A DNA stretch of 9,698 nucleotides from Candidatus Shapirobacteria bacterium (lineage in GTDB: Bacteria > Patescibacteriota > Microgenomatia > UBA12405): the NCBI GenBank assembly GCA_028709405.1, contig JAQVXB010000016.1, forward strand, positions 1 through 9,698, in the 5' to 3' direction. Under the pieces are notes generated by a model, which saw nothing but the letters and a program-made list of their open reading frames with translations, made no database searches and was not told where the DNA came from. Positions 5,176 to 9,698 of this stretch are shown piece by piece (position 1 is the stretch's first letter; the number at the start of each line of letters is the position of its first letter). The position numbers and the translations under genes are program-made.

Positions 5176-8100
5176 GTGGCCAATAAATCATTTTTAACTG
5201 AATACCAAAAATTAAACCCCGAGCAGAAACTCGCTGTCGATACCATTGAAGGTCCAGTCATGGTTATTGCTGGTGCCGGCACCGGAAAAACCCAAACCAT
5301 CGCTCTAAGAATTGCCAATATTTTAGACAAAACAGATACTAGACCAAGTTCAATTTTATGTCTCACTTACACCGATGTTGCTGCCAACAACATGAGAAGT
5401 CGCTTGTTGGAAATGATTGGTCCAGATGCCTACAAAATCAAAATCTGCACTTTTCATGCTTTTTGTAATGATATTATTTCTTCCAACTCTCAATATTTTC
5501 CCTTTGCCTCATCTAATTTAAAAGCCATTGACGACTTAGAAACAATTGAAATTATAAAAAATATTATTGACAATCTTCCCAATTCTTCACCTCTTATTTC
5601 TTGGGGTGACCGTTATTGTTATCAAAAAAGTATTCTTGACGGCATTCGTTTAATCAAAAGAGAAAATATTACCAAAGACACTCTTTTAAATTTAATTAAT
5701 GACGAAGATTTATTTTTCAAAAATTCCAGTGATTTAATTATTGAATTAAGTAATATTCGGGCCACTAAAAATAATTATCCTCAAATAAATCAAATTCTCG
5801 ACAGATTAGAAAATTCAAAAGATATTTCTTTAAATTTAAAAAGTCATTTGCAAATAATCAGAAGTGGTAATGACAATTTAAGTCAAGTAAAAAACGAAAT
5901 TCGAAAATTTTATCAAGACTTCGAAAAAAATATCCCTAAACAACTCGAATTAGTCAAAATTTTTGATTTATATCAACAACAACTTCAAAAAAGATCACTC
6001 TATGATTACGAAGACATGATTTTATTTGTCATTGATGCTTTTACTAAAAATCCAGATCTTTTATTAAATTATCAGGAAAAATACCAATATATTCTCGTTG
6101 ATGAATATCAGGACACCAACTCTAGTCAAAATAAAATTATTGATCTTTTGGGTAGTTATTATGATAGTCCAAATATTTTTGTGGTAGGAGATGACGACCA
6201 ATCCATTTTCAGATTTCAAGGAGCATCAATTGAAAACATCTACACTTTTTATCAAAAATATAATCCCCAAAAAATAGTTTTAAAAAATAATTATCGCAGT
6301 CACAAACTTATTTTAGATTCTTCCGAAAGTGTCATTGCTCACAACAAAAACCGTATTGCTAATTTGATTACAGATATAGATAAAACTTTAATTGCTAATA
6401 AAAATTACGACCCAGATCCTATTAATTTAGCCGTCTTAAATTCCAATATTGAAGAAGATTTTTATGTCGCTCAAAAGATTTCTAATTTAATTAAATCTGG
6501 AGAAAACCCCAATGAAATCGCTGTTTTGCTTCGCAAAAATCGCGATGCCGACGAATTGACCAAAATGCTTTCTGCTTTTAATATAAAATTTTTTCTCCCC
6601 TCCGATTCTAATATTCTAAAAAATCCTCTCATTATTCAAATAATTAAATTGCTTGAATTTATAGACGATCCAAAATCAAATCAATCTGCTTTTCATGTTT
6701 TAGTAGCTCCTTTTATTAAATTAAATTCTCTCGATTTATTAAAAATATTAAAATCAAAAATCAAACTTTCCAAATTAGTTTTCGATCAAAAAGAAATTGA
6801 TAATCTCGAAATTTCTGATATTTCCAAAAAGAAAATTTCCAAATTTGGCAAAAAGATTGCCAAAACCAGAGTTGATCTAGAGAATTATTCCCCAGAAAAA
6901 GTTTTTAATAAAATTTTAAAAAGATTCAGAATTTTAAAATATTTATTAGCCAAAAATGATATCGAGTCTCTCAATCAAGTCCATGCTTTTTATCAACTTT
7001 TAAAAGACACGGTCACCAAAAAAGATCTTTCATTGAAGGATTTTATCAATCGAATTCATTTATATATTGACAATAATCTTTCAATTTCTTCGCCGTCAAT
7101 CAATTATGATTCTTCTGATTCCATAAAAATATTAACCGTTCATGGTGCCAAAGGTTTGGAATTTAATCATGTTTTTATTTATCGACTTTTAGAAGATTCT
7201 TGGGAAAAACAACGTGATTTTAATAAATTAAAATTACCTTTTGGAATTCTAACAAGTGAAATTACTAAAAGTGTTGAAGATGATTATGAAGAAGACCGTC
7301 GTCTCTTTTATGTCGCTCTTACTCGTGCCAAAAAACAGATTTATCTTTCTTATTCTCAATACAAAGAAAACGGTAAAAATCAAAATACTTCTGTTTTTGT
7401 TTCCGAAATTGATAATCAATTAATCGAAAATGTAAAATTTAATAATAAAGCCAATGCTTTAAAAACTTATTATCAATTTACCGACACTACCCACGACCTA
7501 AAACCAGATATTACTAATTATCTAAAAGACTACTTAACTAATCACTATAAATTTAATGTTTCTCACCTTAATTCTTATCTTCGCTGTCCGCTTTGTTTCT
7601 ATTACAAAACTATTTTAAGAATTCCCCAAAACAAGGAAAAATTTAGTAGCTTTGGCACTGCCATTCATGCTGCTCTTTCTGCACTTTATTTAAAAAAATC
7701 CAAAGATGAAGTTATTCAAACTTTTGAACAGAGTTTAAAAAATGAAAGATTACCCAAATCCGATTATCTTTGGTGTTTAAGTAATGGTAAAAAAATATTA
7801 GTTGAATATTATGATCAATACAAGGATTCAATTAAAGAAAATAATGAATGTGAACATAATTTTGTTAATGAAAATATTGTTTATAAAAATATTCCTTTAA
7901 CTGGAAAAATTGATTTAATTGAAAAGACCGAAAATGGCAAAATAAACGTTATCGATTTTAAAACGGGGAATGTTGATAACAAATATAAAGAACTTTCTCC
8001 CGACGGCGATTATTATCGTCAAATTGTTTTTTACAAATTACTTCTCGATCTTAAAAATGATACTCGTCTCCAATACAACCAAGGGATAATCGATTTTGTT

Positions 8101-8277
8101 GAAAAGAGTAAATTAAAAAAGTCTTTTATTAGAAAAGAGATTAATGTCACCGATGATGATTTAAATAAATTAAAAACCCAAATCGAAGAGGTGTATCAAA
8201 AAATCTTAAATTTAGAATTTTTCGAAATCGGTAAAGATTGTAAAGACAAAGATCATCTTCATTATCTATTAAAATAA
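5176..8277 (+). CDS. UvrD/PcrA-like superfamily 1A helicase with C-terminal PD-(D/E)XK (RecB/AddB-type) nuclease
   Basis: This 1033-residue protein combines an ATP-driven 3'-5' DNA helicase with a nuclease, a layout like the RecB/AddA/AdnAB repair enzymes. Helicase motifs seen: Q-motif LNPEQ (13-17), Walker A GAGTGKT (33-39), motif Ia around CLTYTDVAA, Walker B VDEYQDT (D309, E310), motif III VVGDDDQSIFRFQGA (336-350), motif IV NNYRSH (R374), motif V VHGAKGLEF (655-663) and motif VI RRLFYVALTRAKK (R717). The C-terminal nuclease has YLRCPLCFYYK (C804, C807), GTAIHAAL (H831), KIDLIE (D913), VIDFKTG (D927, K929) and QIVFY (Q949, Y953). The usual C-terminal Fe-S cysteine cluster is absent; only C1022 with H1027/H1029 remains. 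GTG 5176 is the only start that keeps the Q-motif; TAA stops the frame 9 bases upstream. There is no SD; TAAACT lies 6 bases before. It leads a DNA-maintenance operon with dut and rmuC. Confidence 0.93.
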   Translation: MANKSFLTEYQKLNPEQKLAVDTIEGPVMVIAGAGTGKTQTIALRIANILDKTDTRPSSILCLTYTDVAANNMRSRLLEMIGPDAYKIKICTFHAFCNDIISSNSQYFPFASSNLKAIDDLETIEIIKNIIDNLPNSSPLISWGDRYCYQKSILDGIRLIKRENITKDTLLNLINDEDLFFKNSSDLIIELSNIRATKNNYPQINQILDRLENSKDISLNLKSHLQIIRSGNDNLSQVKNEIRKFYQDFEKNIPKQLELVKIFDLYQQQLQKRSLYDYEDMILFVIDAFTKNPDLLLNYQEKYQYILVDEYQDTNSSQNKIIDLLGSYYDSPNIFVVGDDDQSIFRFQGASIENIYTFYQKYNPQKIVLKNNYRSHKLILDSSESVIAHNKNRIANLITDIDKTLIANKNYDPDPINLAVLNSNIEEDFYVAQKISNLIKSGENPNEIAVLLRKNRDADELTKMLSAFNIKFFLPSDSNILKNPLIIQIIKLLEFIDDPKSNQSAFHVLVAPFIKLNSLDLLKILKSKIKLSKLVFDQKEIDNLEISDISKKKISKFGKKIAKTRVDLENYSPEKVFNKILKRFRILKYLLAKNDIESLNQVHAFYQLLKDTVTKKDLSLKDFINRIHLYIDNNLSISSPSINYDSSDSIKILTVHGAKGLEFNHVFIYRLLEDSWEKQRDFNKLKLPFGILTSEITKSVEDDYEEDRRLFYVALTRAKKQIYLSYSQYKENGKNQNTSVFVSEIDNQLIENVKFNNKANALKTYYQFTDTTHDLKPDITNYLKDYLTNHYKFNVSHLNSYLRCPLCFYYKTILRIPQNKEKFSSFGTAIHAALSALYLKKSKDEVIQTFEQSLKNERLPKSDYLWCLSNGKKILVEYYDQYKDSIKENNECEHNFVNENIVYKNIPLTGKIDLIEKTENGKINVIDFKTGNVDNKYKELSPDGDYYRQIVFYKLLLDLKNDTRLQYNQGIIDFVEKSKLKKSFIRKEINVTDDDLNKLKTQIEEVYQKILNLEFFEIGKDCKDKDHLHYLLK
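8270..8275 (+). promoter_or_regulatory. TAAAAT box 5 bases before dut start
   Basis: TAAAAT overlaps the last codons of the helicase gene (Leu-Lys-stop) and ends exactly 5 bases before the dut ATG, the same spacing as for gatC, the 141-aa gene and rmuC. Part of the match is forced by the Lys-stop codons AAA TAA, so this copy is weaker evidence than those at gatC and rmuC. Confidence 0.3.
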
Positions 8278-8280
8278 TTC

Positions 8281-8712
8281 ATGAAATTAAAAATTAAACG
8301 ATTTGATAAAACTCTACCCTTACCAGTTCATAAAACCAGCGGGGCAGTCGCTGTTGATTTATATTCCCGTCTTGATATAGAAATTAAGCCAAAAGAAATT
8401 GTCTATATTCCCATGAATGTCGCCATCAAAATCCCTGATGGTTATTTTATTTTATCGGCTCCCCGCAGTTCAACTCACAAAATTGGTGTCATGGGCATTA
8501 ATGGTGTTGGTGTTATTGATCGTGATTATTGTGGTAATGAAGATGAATATCATTTTGCGGCTTATAATTTCACCGACAAAACTATTAATGTCGAAAAAGG
8601 CACCCGTCTTTGCCAGCTTTTATTAATTAAGTGCGAAAACTTTGAATTTAATGAAGTTGATAAAATGGAAAATGTCTCCCGCGGCGGCTTCGGCTCCACT
8701 GGGATAAAATAA
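8281..8712 (+). CDS. dut: dUTP diphosphatase (dUTPase, trimeric family)
   Basis: dUTPase hydrolyses dUTP to dUMP and diphosphate, keeping uracil out of DNA and supplying dUMP for dTMP synthesis. The 143 residues match the usual length of the homotrimeric family and all five motifs are present in order: motif 1 AVAVDLYS (22-29), motif 2 PRSS (61-64), motif 3 NGVGVIDRDYCG (74-85) with catalytic D80 and the sugar-selecting Y83, motif 4 GTRLCQL (107-113) and the C-terminal motif 5 RGGFGSTG (134-141), whose F137 should stack over the uracil. Departures are AVD for the commoner AGYD/AGFD in motif 1 and a slightly longer GNEDEYHFAAYN after motif 3. A dCTP deaminase is less likely given motif 5. It sits 3 bases after the helicase gene, with no SD. 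Confidence 0.9.
   Translation: MKLKIKRFDKTLPLPVHKTSGAVAVDLYSRLDIEIKPKEIVYIPMNVAIKIPDGYFILSAPRSSTHKIGVMGINGVGVIDRDYCGNEDEYHFAAYNFTDKTINVEKGTRLCQLLLIKCENFEFNEVDKMENVSRGGFGSTGIK
8705..8710 (+). promoter_or_regulatory. TAAAAT box 5 bases before the 141-aa gene
   Basis: TAAAAT overlaps the final codons of dut and ends 5 bases before ATG 8716. As at dut, Lys-stop codons supply part of the match. A GGG lies 13-15 bases before the ATG, too far to be a good SD. Confidence 0.3.
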
Positions 8713-8715
8713 TTT

Positions 8716-9141
8716 ATGAAGGAAATTTCCAAAAATATAGAAAACAATTTTAAAAAGGGAATACCTGTTTATGAATGTGTCCAAAAAGCTGAGTCTTTAA
8801 TTAAAAAAAATGGCACCTGTTTATTTTTATTTGATGTTAAGAACTCAAAAAAATATTCAACTGAAGACAGACAAAAACTTCAATATCAATTAAAAAATAT
8901 GATTACTGAGATGAATATTGAATTTGATGAGTATTTTCCTAAAAATAATCTTGCTACTGAAACTAGAGAAGAAAAAGGTTTTTATAGTTTATTTGGGGAC
9001 AGCTCTTGGGCAGGGATAAATAACAGTGAAATTATTCCTAAAATGGTGGATTTTATTTATCAAAAATGTCCAGAATTTTCCTTTCATTTTAATATCGCCC
9101 GTGATGGTTATGACCAAGAAGCCATGAAAACTGTTAAATGA
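8716..9141 (+). CDS. Unknown 141-aa protein; possible degenerate class III nucleotide-cyclase-like fold
   Basis: No family is recognised with confidence. After an N-terminal helical part (1-31) comes a hydrophobic strand with an acidic tip, CLFLFDVKNSKKYS (35-48, D40), a long helix (49-73), then FYSLFGDSSWAG (89-100) with Gly-Asp at 94-95, a helix, and a strand FSFHFNIARDGYD (121-133). The order strand-Asp-x-x-x-Ser, helix, Gly-Asp-Ser, helix, strand resembles the core of class III adenylate/guanylate cyclases (two metal-binding aspartates and a later strand like RIGIHTG) or the SatD-like group, but the protein is short for a full catalytic domain. This is fold-level inference only. It starts 3 bases after dut, ends 13 bases before rmuC, and so shares the DNA-maintenance operon. 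No membrane segment is seen. Confidence 0.8.
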   Translation: MKEISKNIENNFKKGIPVYECVQKAESLIKKNGTCLFLFDVKNSKKYSTEDRQKLQYQLKNMITEMNIEFDEYFPKNNLATETREEKGFYSLFGDSSWAGINNSEIIPKMVDFIYQKCPEFSFHFNIARDGYDQEAMKTVK

Positions 9142-9143
9142 GC

Positions 9144-9149
9144 TAAAAT
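9144..9149 (+). promoter_or_regulatory. TAAAAT box 5 bases before rmuC start (candidate leaderless -10)
   Basis: TAAAAT lies wholly in the 13-base gap between the 141-aa gene and rmuC and ends 5 bases before ATG 9155. It is not explained by coding sequence, and no SD is present. With the gatC copy it is the best support for a fixed-spacing start signal. Confidence 0.45.
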
Positions 9150-9154
9150 AACTT

Positions 9155-9698
9155 ATGACCTTTGTTTATATTCTCTTACTTCTAATTCTCGCCACTCTAC
9201 TTTTTTTAATTTTCAAATCCAAAAGGTCTAGTACAGAAGATTTAAATAAAGAAATTTCCAACAGCTTAAACCAAATTTTCCCCGAGGTTTTAAAAAATGC
9301 TAATCAACAATTAATTACCATGGCCGATCAAAAAATCGGCACCGATTTAACTAACAAAAAACAGGCGATTGAAGAATTAGTCAATCGAGCCCTAATAGAA
9401 ATCACCAAAAATAACGCCAAAATGGAAGAGGTCGAAAAAAACCGTGTCGGTTCTTTTTCCACCTTAACTGAAAAATTAGAAGAGCAAAAAGTCTTAACTC
9501 ATCAATTAAAAACCACCACCGAAGGCTTGAAAAACGTTCTAAGCAACAACCAAATGCGCGGAGCTTTTGGCGAACAAGTGGCCGAAGATTTATTAAAAAT
9601 GTCCGGTTTTGTTAGCGGAGTTAGTTATGATAAACAAGTATCTGGCGACACTTCTCGCCCCGATTTTACTGTCTATATGCCAGACGGTATGAAAATTA
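9155..9698 (+). CDS. rmuC: DNA recombination protein RmuC family (3' truncated by window edge)
   Basis: The frame is open from ATG 9155 to the end of the window, giving 181 residues of an incomplete protein. It begins with a membrane anchor (VYILLLLILATLLFLIF, about residues 4-20) followed by basic KSKR, then a long coiled-coil-like region (about 27-130) rich in Lys, Glu, Asn and Leu. The start of the conserved RmuC domain follows: MRGAFGEQVAEDLLKMSGF and then SRPDFTVYMPDGMKI, matching the family pattern RG.WGE..LE..LE..G...RPD..V.LPDG. RmuC proteins are membrane-tethered and have a restriction-endonuclease-like fold; in E. coli RmuC limits inversion at short inverted repeats. The catalytic end of the domain lies beyond the window. 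It is the fourth gene of the helicase-dut operon, 13 bases after the previous stop, with TAAAAT 5 bases before ATG and no SD. Confidence 0.92.
   Translation, partial: MTFVYILLLLILATLLFLIFKSKRSSTEDLNKEISNSLNQIFPEVLKNANQQLITMADQKIGTDLTNKKQAIEELVNRALIEITKNNAKMEEVEKNRVGSFSTLTEKLEEQKVLTHQLKTTTEGLKNVLSNNQMRGAFGEQVAEDLLKMSGFVSGVSYDKQVSGDTSRPDFTVYMPDGMKI

Noticed and set aside
5118..5366. - strand ORF of 82 aa opposite the terminator and helicase start
   Set aside because: It runs through the terminator hairpin and mirrors the Walker A region; no support as a gene.
8417..8626. + strand 69-aa ORF inside dut, and the - strand 61-aa ORF at 8562-8747
   Set aside because: Both overlap dut, whose five motifs are intact in its own frame.
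1..9698. tRNA, rRNA or CRISPR array
   Set aside because: No cloverleaf with a TTCRA-type arm, no rRNA-like block and no regularly spaced direct repeats were found by eye on either strand.

Overview
The window is a compact, AT-rich stretch with every recognisable gene on the + strand and intergenic gaps of 1 to about 140 bases. It uses ordinary stop codons: TGA ends gatA and the 141-residue gene, which argues against recoding of TGA to Gly. Gene density, low GC, near-absence of Shine-Dalgarno (SD) sites, indirect Gln/Asn-tRNA charging and the protein flavour (FemAB next to gatCAB, a UvrD-nuclease fusion, RmuC) suggest a member of the Candidate Phyla Radiation (Patescibacteria), perhaps Microgenomates-like. 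The lineage is an inference, since no rRNA or marker search was possible.

Left region (1-4168): the 3' part of a FemAB-type peptidoglycan-bridge aminoacyltransferase, then the complete gatC-gatA-gatB operon for the tRNA-dependent amidotransferase (1-base gap, then a 4-base ATGA overlap), then a 48-residue single-span membrane protein.

Middle region (4169-5175): the least ordinary part. A sigma70-like promoter and a stem-loop at the predicted transcript start precede two small unknown genes (117 and 101 aa). These two alone have clear Shine-Dalgarno sites, with a shared GAGG(G)TTTTTAAA leader. Each is enclosed by its own long-range inverted repeat: 15/15 bp around the first and 16/17 bp around the second. 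The arms sit just outside the leader and the stop codon. The two proteins look like diverged tandem duplicates. A strong nested-stem terminator closes the unit.

Right region (5176-9698): a tight DNA-maintenance operon of a 1033-aa UvrD-like helicase fused to a C-terminal PD-(D/E)XK nuclease, a dUTPase, a 141-aa protein with a possible degenerate class III cyclase-like fold, and the 5' part of rmuC, which runs off the window.

Across both outer regions, gatC, dut, the 141-aa gene and rmuC all carry the hexamer TAAAAT exactly 5 bases before ATG. gatA and the helicase gene have near matches. This looks like a Pribnow box placed for leaderless transcripts, so the window seems to use two initiation modes: SD-led for the middle pair and SD-less for the rest. 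No tRNA, rRNA, CRISPR array, transposase or recombinase gene was seen.
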